Below are positions 9,297 through 18,165 of a stretch of 64,000 bases of DNA, in pieces (the stretch's first letter is position 1; every line of letters begins with the position of its first letter). Origin of the DNA: Thermodesulfobacteriota bacterium (lineage in GTDB: Bacteria > Desulfobacterota > GWC2-55-46). The translations under genes and the position numbers were made by a program. The notes under the pieces were generated by a model, which was not told where the DNA came from, searched no databases, and was given only the letters and a program-made list of their open reading frames with translations. Location: assembly GCA_030583865.1 (NCBI GenBank), contig CP129479.1:1066744-1130743 (forward strand). Reading direction: 5' to 3'.

Positions 9297-9426
9297 TTCT
9301 TTGGCAGGATGTTGAATAAGTCCTTCCGGGACTTTTTCAACCACGGCTTGGCCGGAATGAATCCGTCCAAGCCTCACAAATTGCCCGACTTGGATAGTCT
9401 TCGCAATTTGGCAACCCATCCGTGTT
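9297..9426. repeat. Interspersed repeat with hairpin, same family as bases 1-60
   Basis: A perfect-looking hairpin at 9311-9341 (GTTGAATAAGTCC, four bases, GGACTTTTTCAAC) is followed by about 85 bases that end in CTTCGCAATTTGGCAACCCA. That end matches the first 26 bases of the window. It fills most of the gap between the small exported protein and the convergent aconitase gene. The hairpin followed by T-rich sequence may terminate transcription in either direction. Confidence 0.55.
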
Positions 9427-9523
9427 AGAGGGGCCGTGCTATTTCAATCATGTTCGGGTCAAAAATTCCCCGGATCCTGCGCTGTCAGCGGGATGGGAAA
9501 CTGGGGAGGATGAAAATACGCGC

Positions 9524-11500
9524 CTATTTTTTGTTTGGCGCGGTTTCCCTTTCTTCGGCGCGCTTAAGCCCCCGTTCTTTCCGTATGCGGTTAAGGAGCC
9601 CGCCTTCGAGGACGCTCTCGCGCTCCCTCCTGCTTAAGCTTACAAGGAACCTGAAGCCCCTGCCGCTTTCCTTTGCTACCCCCACTATCTCGTCCGAGGC
9701 CTCGACCGCCTTTCTAAGTCCGGTGAATACGAGCGTCTGCCCTTCTTCAAGGGCGCGGTAATCGAACGGGTCAGCGAATACCAGCGGCAGCACGCCGAAG
9801 TTTATGAGGTTCGCCCTGTGTATTCGCGCGAAGCTCTTTGCGGCTTTGATCCTTACCCCGAGATACCGCGGGGCTATGGCCGCGTGCTCCCTCGATGAGC
9901 CCTGCCCGTAGTTGTCCCCGGCGGCGATGATGCCCCCTCCGCTCTCCCGGCATCTTTGGCTGAACTGCCTGTCCATCCGCTCGAGGACGAAATCGCTTAT
10001 CTTCGGGATATTGGACCTGAAGGGAAGCACCCTGTTCCCCGCCGGGAGGATGTCGTCCGTAGAGACGTTGTCGCCGAGTTTTATGAGCACCCTGGCCTCG
10101 TATGCTTCGGGCAAGGGGTCGAAAAGAGGGAAGGGGACGATATTTGGCCCCCTTACGACCTCCACCGCCGCTCTTTCTTCGGGCGGCAGCGGCTTGAGTA
10201 TTATGGAATCGTTGTAGCGGTACCTCTTGGGCTCGACGACCCTCGGGTAGGGGCCGAGTTTCCTCGGGTCGGTTATCCTGCCCGAGATGGCTGCGGCCAC
10301 GGCCGTTTCCGGGCTCGAAAGGTAGACGTAGTCGTCCTCGGTCCCGCTGCGGCCCTTGAAGTTTCTCGGAAAGGTCCGGACAGAGGCGGCCTTTGTCGGA
10401 GGGGCCTGCCCCATGCCTATGCAGCCGAGGCACCCTGACTGGTGCACCCTCGCGCCCGCGTGAAGGAGGAGCTCCGAGCCGCCAGCCCGCTCTATATTTT
10501 CGAGAACCGTCCTGCTCCCCGGGTTTATCTCGAAGCTCAGGCCTGGATAGGCGGTCCGCCCACGCACCGCCTTGCTTACGACCATCATGTCCTTGAACGA
10601 GAAGTTTACCGATGAGCCGACTATGACCTGCGCGACCGGAGTGCCTTCAACCTCGGATACCCTTTTTACGTTATCCGGCGAGCTCGGGCAGGCTATGAGG
10701 GGCTCTAGCGACGCGAGGTCTATCTCGTCCGTCTCGTCGTACTCGGCATTGGGGTCCGCTTCGAGCGGGATCCACTGGCCGACCCTGCCGTGGCGCTCGA
10801 GAAAGTCCCTGGTCATGGAGTCGGACGGGAATATCGAGGTCGTGGCCCCGAGCTCGGCCCCCATGTTGGCGATGGTCGCCCTGTCGGTCGCCGTAAGGGT
10901 CTTTACCCCCGGCCCCCAGTATTCGATTATCTTCCCGACCCCGCCCTTTACCGTGTGGCGGCGGAGCATCTCTAGGATGATGTCCTTTGCCGAGACCCAG
11001 GGCTTGAGCTTCCTGGTAAGCCTCACGCCCATTACCCTGGGAACGGCCATGTTGAAAGGCTCCCCCGCCATTGCGAGCGCGACATCCAGGCCGCCCGCGC
11101 CTATGGCAAGCATCCCGAGCGCGCCGGCCGTGCACGTATGGCTGTCCGCCCCGAGGAGGGTCTTCCCGGGAGATCCGAAGCTCTCCATGTGCACCGGATG
11201 TGAAACGCCGTTTCCAGGAGGCGAGAAGTAGACGCCGTATCTCAGGGCCGCGGTCATCAGAAACCTGTGGTCGTCGGCGTTCCTGAAATCAGTCTGGAGG
11301 ATATTGTGGTCCACGTAGCTCGCTGAGAGCTCAGTCTGCACCGAGTCTAGGCCGAGGGACTCGAATTCGAGATACACGAGCGTGCCGGTCGCGTCCTGGG
11401 TAAGGGTCTGGTCTATCCTTATGGCTATCTCCGACTCCGGCGACCACTTGCCGGATACCATGTGCGACTCGATGAGTTTTCTTGCCAGGTTCCTGTTCAT
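9524..11500 (-). CDS. acn: Aconitate hydratase
   Basis: Converts citrate to isocitrate through a [4Fe-4S] cluster in the TCA cycle. The 658-residue protein is the shorter mitochondrial-like type. Evidence: YVDHNILQTDFRNADDH, GADSHTCTAGALGMLAIGAGG with the first cluster cysteine, HQSGCLGCIGMGQAPP with the two remaining cluster cysteines, and the swivel domain with VSTDDILPAGNRVLPFRSN and GDNYGQGSSREHAA. Start ATG at 11500 lies directly against the edge of a repeat copy, so the entire upstream untranslated region and any close promoter are inside the repeat. The stop is 24 bp from where the neighbouring repeat-rich gap begins. Confidence 0.95.
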   Translation of the reverse strand: MNRNLARKLIESHMVSGKWSPESEIAIRIDQTLTQDATGTLVYLEFESLGLDSVQTELSASYVDHNILQTDFRNADDHRFLMTAALRYGVYFSPPGNGVSHPVHMESFGSPGKTLLGADSHTCTAGALGMLAIGAGGLDVALAMAGEPFNMAVPRVMGVRLTRKLKPWVSAKDIILEMLRRHTVKGGVGKIIEYWGPGVKTLTATDRATIANMGAELGATTSIFPSDSMTRDFLERHGRVGQWIPLEADPNAEYDETDEIDLASLEPLIACPSSPDNVKRVSEVEGTPVAQVIVGSSVNFSFKDMMVVSKAVRGRTAYPGLSFEINPGSRTVLENIERAGGSELLLHAGARVHQSGCLGCIGMGQAPPTKAASVRTFPRNFKGRSGTEDDYVYLSSPETAVAAAISGRITDPRKLGPYPRVVEPKRYRYNDSIILKPLPPEERAAVEVVRGPNIVPFPLFDPLPEAYEARVLIKLGDNVSTDDILPAGNRVLPFRSNIPKISDFVLERMDRQFSQRCRESGGGIIAAGDNYGQGSSREHAAIAPRYLGVRIKAAKSFARIHRANLINFGVLPLVFADPFDYRALEEGQTLVFTGLRKAVEASDEIVGVAKESGRGFRFLVSLSRRERESVLEGGLLNRIRKERGLKRAEERETAPNKK

Positions 11501-11643
11501 GGCAACTCTTGAAATTGATATTTTCCCCGGACTCTTCGCAGGTTACGTGAATAAAAACGCTCACATATTCACATATATGCTCCGCTTTTTATTCCCGCCC
11601 TTCCAGGAAAAGCGGGAAAAATCTCTGATTTTCAGAGGTTGCC
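11501..11643. repeat. 145-bp palindromic interspersed element, copy 2
   Basis: Begins GGCAACTCTTGAAATTGATA and ends CTGATTTTCAGAGGTTGCC, with the core ATAAAAACGCTCACATAT, then ATATGCTCCGCTTTTTAT. It occupies the whole gap between the aconitase start and the end of the glucoamylase gene region. Confidence 0.85.
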
Positions 11644-11673
11644 TCATGTCAGCTCAAGCGGTTAGGGACAGGC

Positions 11674-14061
11674 CTAGTCGATTCCTATCTCGAAGTCCCG
11701 GCCTTCCCACTCGCCGGTATCCGCATACCTGAAGGTGAATACGAGCCTTGCGCCGGGCTTTAGCTTCCCGGCTTCGAAGTCCCTGTGCCATATGCCGAGG
11801 CCCGTCCCTTTCAAGGGCTCCTCGTTCCTGGTCGCCCAATGGTCTGTCGTCCAGACGATATGGGCCTCCCTTGGCGAGGTTATGCGGACTGCCTCAGAGC
11901 TTTTCGCCGAGCCTATCTCCATGCCCTTTTTCCATTCCGCGACCGAAAACGAGGTCAGGCATTCGACATACCTCTCTCGCGCTTCCTTTATCATATCGAA
12001 GCACTGCCGGTCGTGCATGCTCCTTAGTAGCTTTATGTACTCGGCGTGGGCCGGTATGAAAGGCGTTGCCGAGCCGGTGCCGCGCCCTTTGAGGAGCTTA
12101 AGCTCAGGTATGTCGGACTTGTCCCAGACCTGCTCCGGGAAGAGGAACCCCTCGTTGGCCGAGGCCTCGAGAGATTCGAGGTATTTTTCGGGGAAGCCGT
12201 CCGCGGCTATTTCGTACATTGCGCGCTCGCCGGACAGGAGCGGCCAGGGCCTGCCTGTGCCTGAGCCGTCGAAAGGCGAGCCGTCCTCCTTTTCGCCGTA
12301 GCCGTCGCCCTCGTGCCTGTAGAAGTATACCCTCCCGTGGTGCTCGAATCGGAGGTGCCTGTCGACCGCGCGCAGCGAGCTTACTATGCTGGGGTCTCTC
12401 GGGCCGCGCACCCCGAGCCTCACGAGGTCGAGAAACCCGGTGTCGAACACCCCGCGCCCGTGCTCGGGGAAGCGGTCGGGCCTGTCCTTATTGAATACGA
12501 GGGCATGGAAGTCCTCTTCTTCAGGGGCGAGCGCAAAGGGCCGCCCTCCGTCCATCCTCATGTAATGCCCGGGCGCGCCTTCGCCCGTGCAGCCGCATTT
12601 TATGAATGTCCATTCCTCGATCTTCGTATGCCATCCGTCAGCGACTGAAAAGAGGTAGTCTGATTCCCTTGTCTCGCGCATCTCCCTTGCCCAGTGCGCG
12701 GCCGCGACAAGGGCGGATATGCCGTATGCGAGCGTGGAAGGCGAAGCGCCGCCGCCCTCCGGCCCGAACGGGCCGTTCCTCGCCATATACGACGCCGCGT
12801 TCTTTATCATCGGGTAAAAGCCAGTCCCGGCAAGCCCGATGCCCCTGAGCCTCCATGCAAGGAGTATCGGGAGAGCGGCATTTTCCAGGCGCACCTCCGG
12901 GCGGCTGACCGTGCCGTTTACGTGCATCTCAAGGGGCCATGCGCCTGCGTCCGCCTGCGTGGACTGCAGGTAGTCGAGGACGGAAAGGGCGGTCCTGCCG
13001 TCGCCCATGGCCATGAAGGCGAAGGCGGTCCTGCAGAGGTCGCCGGGCCTTACGAGCCTGTAGCCTCTGCCGGCCTCGTCGCCCCTGGATTGCCCCCACG
13101 GGATGGATAGGGACGACGCGACCGCTCCGGGAAATGTCTTGTCTTCGTGGGCCTTCAGGGCGAGCGCGCTCGCCCTGAACCTCCTGCCCCCGTCAGCCGC
13201 GCGCTTGCCGAGCGGCATGAGGGTATTGATATGCCTCCTCCAGCCCCGGATGAAGTCCCGCTCGACCGAGGCGTATTCCCTTGAAAGAGATATCTCCGCC
13301 TCTAGCGCCGCCTCCACCTCGTCCTTGCCGAAGCCGAGCGCGAGCACCATGTCGCTGCCCGGCTTAAGCTCGGCAGTAAGGGCGACATTGCCGTCCTCCG
13401 CGCGCTCGAACATCCAGTCCATATCGAGGTCGTCCTTCAGGTCGTGCCAGCCGTCCGAGATCCCGGAGTACCCTGCCGACATTCCGAGGAAGGGCTTGTC
13501 CGACGCAAGGGCCGCTGCGGTGTCCTCTCTCCGGGCCAGGAGGTAGTTCCTTTTCCCGTAAGCGGCGCACCTGCCGGTATTGCCGTAGCCCATGTTCTTC
13601 ATGTGTGGGGCAACGAGGACGAAAAGGCGGAAATCGGCGGTCGTGCCGTGCAGGGCCTTGAAGCCGACGTTCATCACTAGGGAGTTCGCCTGCGGGTCCG
13701 TGACCACGCGCTTCGTTATGCTCCAGAGCCCGGACCTGGCGGTATTCGTGATTACATACCCCGGCGCCTTTTCATGTATGTACTCGAAGCGCGTCGTAAG
13801 GGTGTCTTTCCCCTCCTCGCCGAAGAAGGTCCTCGAATCGGTCACGAGGAAGCGGAGGTCCTTTATGCAGGCGGTCTCAATATCGGGGAAGTAAACCTCG
13901 GTTATTATGCCGCCTTCCATCGTGAACCATACGCGTGAAAAGGGGCTTTTCGCCGTGCCCGCGCCCTCCTTCGAGGCCCTGGTCCACCTGGGCTCGTGGC
14001 CAGGCTTGCCGAATGCCTCTGCGGAAGTAAAGGGGAATGACGGTTTATGGGCAACGCTCAT
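11674..14061 (-). CDS. Glycoside hydrolase family 15, glucoamylase-like
   Basis: Releases glucose from alpha-glucan ends; a cytoplasmic role in glycogen or maltodextrin breakdown is likely because no signal peptide is visible. The 795 residues comprise a glucodextranase-type N-terminal beta domain (about 1-275, with FTMEGGIITEVYFPDIET and ITKRVVTDP) and an (alpha/alpha)6 barrel. Barrel segments matching GH15 include IPWGQSRGDEAGRGYRLVRP, GAWPLEMHVNG, LENAALPILLAWRLR (position of the general acid Glu) and PWPLLSGERAMYEIA (position of the base Glu). C-terminal residues 700-795 form another beta-rich part. The start ATG at 14061 has GGAGGTAC upstream. It is divergent from the bacterioferritin-like gene. 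Confidence 0.88.
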   Translation of the reverse strand: MSVAHKPSFPFTSAEAFGKPGHEPRWTRASKEGAGTAKSPFSRVWFTMEGGIITEVYFPDIETACIKDLRFLVTDSRTFFGEEGKDTLTTRFEYIHEKAPGYVITNTARSGLWSITKRVVTDPQANSLVMNVGFKALHGTTADFRLFVLVAPHMKNMGYGNTGRCAAYGKRNYLLARREDTAAALASDKPFLGMSAGYSGISDGWHDLKDDLDMDWMFERAEDGNVALTAELKPGSDMVLALGFGKDEVEAALEAEISLSREYASVERDFIRGWRRHINTLMPLGKRAADGGRRFRASALALKAHEDKTFPGAVASSLSIPWGQSRGDEAGRGYRLVRPGDLCRTAFAFMAMGDGRTALSVLDYLQSTQADAGAWPLEMHVNGTVSRPEVRLENAALPILLAWRLRGIGLAGTGFYPMIKNAASYMARNGPFGPEGGGASPSTLAYGISALVAAAHWAREMRETRESDYLFSVADGWHTKIEEWTFIKCGCTGEGAPGHYMRMDGGRPFALAPEEEDFHALVFNKDRPDRFPEHGRGVFDTGFLDLVRLGVRGPRDPSIVSSLRAVDRHLRFEHHGRVYFYRHEGDGYGEKEDGSPFDGSGTGRPWPLLSGERAMYEIAADGFPEKYLESLEASANEGFLFPEQVWDKSDIPELKLLKGRGTGSATPFIPAHAEYIKLLRSMHDRQCFDMIKEARERYVECLTSFSVAEWKKGMEIGSAKSSEAVRITSPREAHIVWTTDHWATRNEEPLKGTGLGIWHRDFEAGKLKPGARLVFTFRYADTGEWEGRDFEIGID

Positions 14062-14280
14062 GAGTACCTCCGTTTTCAGGAAACTGCGGCTGGAAGGTTA
14101 CGCTCTGGCGGGCTTCCTCTTAAGGGGGTTTCAGCCGGAACAGGCCCTTTCGTGAGCCCTTACAGGAGGTTCGCGACGGACGTGTCTGGTGTGGTAGCGA
14201 GAGGGCGGCCCTAATCCGAGTTAACCCCCCTTTCAGGGCATTGTCAAGACGACACGCCGCCTGGCATACCCACGGGACGG
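14062..14280. other. Divergent intergenic region
   Basis: About 340 bases separate the divergent glucoamylase and bacterioferritin-like genes. The right part holds the promoter listed at 14281-14309. I see no ORF, repeat copy or RNA gene in the left part; it must carry the glucoamylase promoter, which I could not place. Confidence 0.4.
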
Positions 14281-14309
14281 CTGACAAGTACGCGGGTATA
14301 GGATATAAT
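14281..14309 (+). promoter_or_regulatory. Strong sigma-70 promoter of the ferritin-like operon
   Basis: CTGACA, 17-base spacer, TATAAT; one base off full consensus. It leaves a leader of about 90 bases before the ATG at 14406, containing a short GGGCGCC-type hairpin (near 14366-14382). Confidence 0.7.
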
Positions 14310-14405
14310 TACATGGCTTTGCGGCCCGGACAGGAGGCTCGCAGCCGAAACCGAATGCAGCAGGGCGCCAAGGGGCGCCCGCACAATACACTACGGAGGT
14401 GAAAG

Positions 14406-14846
14406 ATGTCCCTTAAGCTGAGTGACGACGCCAGGAAGAAGATAATCGACATGCTGAACGAGGACAGGGCCCAGGAGCTTACCGCCATAATCCAGTACAT
14501 GGGCCACCATTACGAGGGCGAGGGGCTTGAGAGCCCGGCGATACTCGACCTTTTCAGGAAGACCGCCATGGACGAGATGAGACACGCGGAGGACCTGGCC
14601 GAGAGGATAGTCTACCTCGGGGGCGTTCCAGTCTACAAGCCCGGGCAGGTGCAGAGGGGAGGGGACCTGAGGACCATGCTGAAGGCAGACCTGGGTCTCG
14701 AGGACGGCGCGATAGAGCGCTACAGGGGGCATATAAAAGTTTGCGCCGAGCTGGGCGACACCACCACCAGGCTCATGCTCGAAAAAATACTTTCGGAGGA
14801 GGAAGGCCACGCCGACGCGTTCGAGACGGCGCTTGGCAGAGGTTAA
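14406..14846 (+). CDS. Bacterioferritin-like ferritin family protein
   Basis: A four-helix di-iron protein of 146 residues likely to store iron or detoxify peroxide. Carboxylate and histidine motifs of the ferritin fold are in order: EDRAQELTAIIQYMGHHYE on helix A, FRKTAMDEMRHAEDLAERI on helix B, and EKILSEEEGHADAFE on helix D. The ribosome site GGAGGTG is perfect. A 40-residue rubredoxin-like ORF follows after 4 bases, which suggests an electron-donor pairing like that of rubrerythrins but with the two domains encoded separately. Bacterioferritin versus DPS-like ferritin cannot be separated with certainty; the haem-ligand methionine of true Bfr is not obvious. Confidence 0.85.
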   Translation: MSLKLSDDARKKIIDMLNEDRAQELTAIIQYMGHHYEGEGLESPAILDLFRKTAMDEMRHAEDLAERIVYLGGVPVYKPGQVQRGGDLRTMLKADLGLEDGAIERYRGHIKVCAELGDTTTRLMLEKILSEEEGHADAFETALGRG

Positions 14847-14850
14847 GCCG

Positions 14851-14973
14851 ATGGCGGTAAAAAAATGGAAGTGCATCGAGTGCGGTTATATCCACGAGGG
14901 GGAGCACCCCCCGGACGTATGTCCCATGTGCTATGCGCCGATGGAGGCGTTCCTGGAGGTAGTTGATGCGTGA
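14851..14973 (+). CDS. 40-residue rubredoxin-like protein
   Basis: A tiny iron-binding domain: KWKCIECGYIHEGEHPP then VCPMCYAP. The CxxC...CxxC pattern with the EC-GY-I-HEG turn is the same as the C-terminal rubredoxin module of rubrerythrin. It starts 4 bp after the ferritin-like stop (GGTTAAGCCGATGG) and overlaps the next gene's start, so it is translated within the operon. It probably passes electrons to the ferritin-like protein encoded just upstream. Below the usual ORF length cut-off and easily missed. Confidence 0.85.
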   Translation: MAVKKWKCIECGYIHEGEHPPDVCPMCYAPMEAFLEVVDA

Positions 14974-16114
14974 GGCCGGGCCGCGGCCTGAAACCGGCCT
15001 TGCCGCTGAAATAGTTGCCGAGATAAGGGAAAAGGGGCCGATCACCTTCGCAAGGTTCATGGAGATAGCCCTTTACCTCCCGGGAAAGGGCTATTACACC
15101 TCAGGCAGGGGGACCTGGGGTCCCGAGGGCGACTACATTACAAGCCTGGACGTAAGCCCGGTCTTTGCGAGGACGCTGGCCAGGGGGCTTAAGGAGATGT
15201 GGGAGGCCCTCGGCTCGCCGTCGCCCTTCGTCTTCGTCGAGGCGGGGGCAGGAAGGGGATGGCTAACCAAAGGCGTGCTGGAGTCCTTGAAGGAGATCTC
15301 TCCCGGGCTTTCGGGGGCGATAATCCCCAGGCTCGTCGAGAGGTCCGCCGCGGAAAGGGATTCTCCCCCTGGGGCGACATGGCATTCGGAGCTTTCCGAT
15401 ATCCCGCCGTTTTCTTCCGGCTGCATACTATCGAATGAGCTTATGGACAGCTTCCCGGTCCACAGGGTCGAGTTCTCGGGCGGAGAGTTGAAGGAACTCT
15501 ACGTCGGATGCGATGGAAACGGCTTTAAAGAGGTCCACGGCCCTCTTTCGACCGGCGAGCTTCAAGGGTATTTCAGGGAGAACGGTGTGGCCCCCTTCGA
15601 GGGCATGAGGACCGAGGTCAACCTCGAGGCGATACGGTGGCTGGGCGAGGCCGGAGCCCTCATGGAGCGCGGCTTCATGGTGACCATAGACTACGGCTTC
15701 CCTGCAGCCGAGCTCTATTCGCCCGAAAGAAGGGGCAGCCTCATGTGCCATTACAGGCACACCCTGAACGACAACCCGTTTATAAACGTCGGGGAGCAGG
15801 ACATGACCACCCATGTGGACTTTACCGCCCTTGCCAACGCGGGCCTTAAGACGGGCCTCGGTGTTACCGGCTTTACTACGCAGAAGAACTATCTTATCGG
15901 GCTCGGCATACTGGATGAGCTTAAGCCCCCTCCGGAGGGCTCGCCGGGCGTCGAGGAGATGAAGTTCAACAGGGCAGTTGCCAGGCTCATCTCGCCCGGG
16001 GGCATGGGGGACACCTTCAAGACGCTCGTGCAGCACAAGGGCATTGCCAAACCCGGGCTCCGGGCCTTCTCGTTCAGGGATATGGCCCGGAGCCTCTGGC
16101 CAGAGCCCTCTTGA
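14966..16114 (+). CDS. SAM-dependent methyltransferase, MidA/NDUFAF7 family
   Basis: A 382-residue member of the family that in mitochondria methylates an arginine of a complex I subunit during assembly; bacterial targets are unknown. Motifs: ITFARFMEIALYLPGKGYYT near the N-terminus, FVEAGAGRGWLTKGVLE (SAM-binding glycine loop), GCILSNELMDSFPVHRVEF, FMVTIDYGFPAAELYSPERR, CHYRHTLNDNPFINVGEQDM. The ATG at 14966 with GGAGG 6 bases upstream is preferred to the TTG one codon earlier. It overlaps the rubredoxin-like ORF by 8 bases. Confidence 0.9.
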   Translation: MREAGPRPETGLAAEIVAEIREKGPITFARFMEIALYLPGKGYYTSGRGTWGPEGDYITSLDVSPVFARTLARGLKEMWEALGSPSPFVFVEAGAGRGWLTKGVLESLKEISPGLSGAIIPRLVERSAAERDSPPGATWHSELSDIPPFSSGCILSNELMDSFPVHRVEFSGGELKELYVGCDGNGFKEVHGPLSTGELQGYFRENGVAPFEGMRTEVNLEAIRWLGEAGALMERGFMVTIDYGFPAAELYSPERRGSLMCHYRHTLNDNPFINVGEQDMTTHVDFTALANAGLKTGLGVTGFTTQKNYLIGLGILDELKPPPEGSPGVEEMKFNRAVARLISPGGMGDTFKTLVQHKGIAKPGLRAFSFRDMARSLWPEPS

Positions 16115-16140
16115 TATTGTAATGCCCGGCGTAATATGAT
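16111..16140 (+). promoter_or_regulatory. Sigma-70-like promoter before the zinc-ribbon and rubrerythrin genes
   Basis: TTGATA, 18-base spacer, TATGAT, overlapping the MidA-family stop codon and 47 bases before the ATG at 16188. Confidence 0.45.
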
Positions 16141-16187
16141 AAAAGTTATTGCCTTATAAACGTATATTTTTCGGGGGGTGCTTCGAT

Positions 16188-16361
16188 ATGCCTGAGAAGG
16201 AAGAAAAGGAAGCAAAGGAAAAAAAGCACGTCTGTTCGATCTGCGGACGTCCGTCGGACCTTGTCATCTGCCATGCCTGCGAGGACAAGATAAGGGGCGA
16301 GGCGCTCGAGAAGAAGCACGACATAGACAAGGCCGGTAGGACGGATTCCGGCAGGAGATAG
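16188..16361 (+). CDS. 57-residue zinc-ribbon-like protein, hypothetical
   Basis: A small basic and acidic protein with two CxxC pairs, CSICGRPSDLVICHACEDKIRGEA, likely to bind one zinc ion. The rest is charged and probably disordered. ATG at 16188 has GGGGGG seven bases upstream; an upstream in-frame TTG at 16149 lacks a site. Similar short proteins occur in delta-proteobacterial genomes, but no function is known to me. It is co-directional with and 42 bp upstream of the rubrerythrin-like gene. Confidence 0.7.
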   Translation: MPEKEEKEAKEKKHVCSICGRPSDLVICHACEDKIRGEALEKKHDIDKAGRTDSGRR

Positions 16362-16403
16362 GGACCGGGCCTGCGAGGCCCTAATAAACAATTCGGAGGG
16401 GAC

Positions 16404-16934
16404 ATGGCCAGGGACAGGATTGTCGAGGAGCTTGGGACAGCATACAATACCGAGATAGCCGGATACCACTTCTACACCACGGCCGCCGCGCTTGTCGACG
16501 ATTCCAGGGGGAGGAGCGTATTTGCGAACCTCGCGAAGGACGAGCTCGCCCACATGGTCGTGGTCGGCAAGATTGCCGAATCGGTAAAGAACGGCCTCGG
16601 CTGGATTAGCTACGAGCAGGCCCTTGCAGAGGGGTTCGCGCTCACCCAGAGCATACCCTACCCGAAGGAAAACGACCTCATAAAAAGGCTCACCACCAAC
16701 CAGTCCGACACCAACGCCGTCCAGATAGCCATCGAGAACGAAGAGTCCGCCGTGGAGTTCTACTCCCGTCTCCTCAAGGAAGCCGAGACCCCGGTAGAGA
16801 AGGTCGTCCTTACGAAACTCCTCGAGATGGAGAAGGGGCACCTGAAGATACTCAGGTGGGAGTACGAGTCCCTTACCAAGACCGGCTTCTGGTGCGGCGA
16901 GATGGAGTACAGCGTCGAGAAGGAGAGCGAGTAG
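16404..16934 (+). CDS. Rubrerythrin-like ferritin family protein
   Basis: A 176-residue di-iron four-helix protein. Helix signatures are IVEELGTAYNTEIAGYHFY, FANLAKDELAHMVVVGKIAE, IAIENEESAVEFYSRLLKEA and LTKLLEMEKGHLKILRWEYE; each contributes Glu or His ligands (E..., DELAH, ENEESAVEFY, EMEKGH). The C-terminal CxxCG rubredoxin module of classical rubrerythrin is absent; only one Cys (FWCGEM) is near the end. It likely detoxifies peroxide and forms part of the iron/oxygen block here. Ribosome site GGAGGGG. Confidence 0.85.
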   Translation: MARDRIVEELGTAYNTEIAGYHFYTTAAALVDDSRGRSVFANLAKDELAHMVVVGKIAESVKNGLGWISYEQALAEGFALTQSIPYPKENDLIKRLTTNQSDTNAVQIAIENEESAVEFYSRLLKEAETPVEKVVLTKLLEMEKGHLKILRWEYESLTKTGFWCGEMEYSVEKESE

Positions 16935-16938
16935 GGGA

Positions 16939-18108
16939 ATGTACGACGCGATCGTTGCCGGCCTGGGGCCGGCCGGTTCGACTGCAGCGTATTACCTCTC
17001 AAAGGCGGGACTCAAGGTGCTCGGGGTGGACAAGGAGACCTTCCCGAGGTACAAGTCCTGCGGCGGGTGCGTCTCCACCAAGATAGACGGCCTCCTCGAT
17101 TTCGATATCTCCCCTGCCGTGGAAGAGACTGTCTACGGCGCGTCGTTCACCTACAAGTCAGGAAGGCCGCTCGATATAATCTCTGACAAGCCCGTCGGCT
17201 ACAACGTCATGCGCGACGCCTTCGACCACCTGCTCCTCAAGAATGCCAGGGAGGCCGGGGCAGAGGTCATCGAGGGCGCGCGGGTAAGGTCCGCAGAGGA
17301 CACCGGGGCGTCGGTAAAAGTCGGGCTTGCCGACGGCAGGAGCTACGAGGCAAGGGTGCTTGTCGGCGCGGACGGGGCCTCGGGCTTTACAGGCAGGGAG
17401 CTCTTCGGCCTTCGCCCGAAGGAGGCCGCTCTTTCCATGACCGCCGAGGTGCCTCTAAAGAGGGAGTCAAGGGGCTACTCCGGAAGGCTCTTCATTGACT
17501 TCGGCTGCGTGCCGCACGGCTACGCATGGATATTCCCGAAAAAGGACTTCCTTTCAATCGGCATCGCGGCGAGCGCCCAAAAGGCCGGGAGGATCAAGGA
17601 ATACTTCAACGCCTTCGTCTCATCGCACGGGGCGCTCAAGGGCCTTGATATAGGCCCTGCGGCGGGCTGGACCGTGCCTGTCTACTATGACGGCGCGCCC
17701 TCGCCCGTAAAGGGCAGGGTCGTGCTCGTGGGCGATACAGGTCATCTTGTTGAGCCCTTCCTAGGCGAGGGCATATACTACGCGGCCTATACAGCCAAGG
17801 CCGCTTCCTCTGTTATACTTGACTATATCGGGGGGAGGGCCGGGCTTCAGGATTATCCGGAACGGCTTGAGGCGGAGATGCTGCCCGGGTTCCGGTCTGC
17901 CCTGAAGCTCTCCGACCTGGTGTATAACCACCCGAGGCTCTGGTACGGCATTATCGAGCGGGACCCGCAGATAATGCAGAGGTACTATGACGTTATAAGG
18001 GGCACGGAGGATTGCTCTTCCTTTTACTCATGGGCGCTCAACAAGGTCAAATCCAAGCCCTGGAAGGTGCTCCGCAGCTGGTTGGAGTCGAGGTTCATCC
18101 CGGCTTAG
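16939..18108 (+). CDS. Geranylgeranyl reductase family FAD-dependent oxidoreductase
   Basis: A 389-residue flavoprotein of the type that reduces isoprenoid double bonds or other hydrophobic substrates. The N-terminal Rossmann dinucleotide site is IVAGLGPAGSTAAYYLSKAG (residues 5-24), followed by the family motif FPRYKSCGGCVSTK; the second FAD motif is VVLVGDTGHLVEPFLGEGIYYA. Starts 5 bp after the rubrerythrin-like stop, so the two are co-transcribed. The substrate (menaquinone side chain, archaeal-type lipid, or other) is not decided by sequence. Length is usual. Confidence 0.88.
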   Translation: MYDAIVAGLGPAGSTAAYYLSKAGLKVLGVDKETFPRYKSCGGCVSTKIDGLLDFDISPAVEETVYGASFTYKSGRPLDIISDKPVGYNVMRDAFDHLLLKNAREAGAEVIEGARVRSAEDTGASVKVGLADGRSYEARVLVGADGASGFTGRELFGLRPKEAALSMTAEVPLKRESRGYSGRLFIDFGCVPHGYAWIFPKKDFLSIGIAASAQKAGRIKEYFNAFVSSHGALKGLDIGPAAGWTVPVYYDGAPSPVKGRVVLVGDTGHLVEPFLGEGIYYAAYTAKAASSVILDYIGGRAGLQDYPERLEAEMLPGFRSALKLSDLVYNHPRLWYGIIERDPQIMQRYYDVIRGTEDCSSFYSWALNKVKSKPWKVLRSWLESRFIPA

Positions 18109-18165
18109 GGAATAGCCTGCCGGGTCAAGCCGAAAAATCGCAACACCTTTCCAAGGAGGCCAGCC

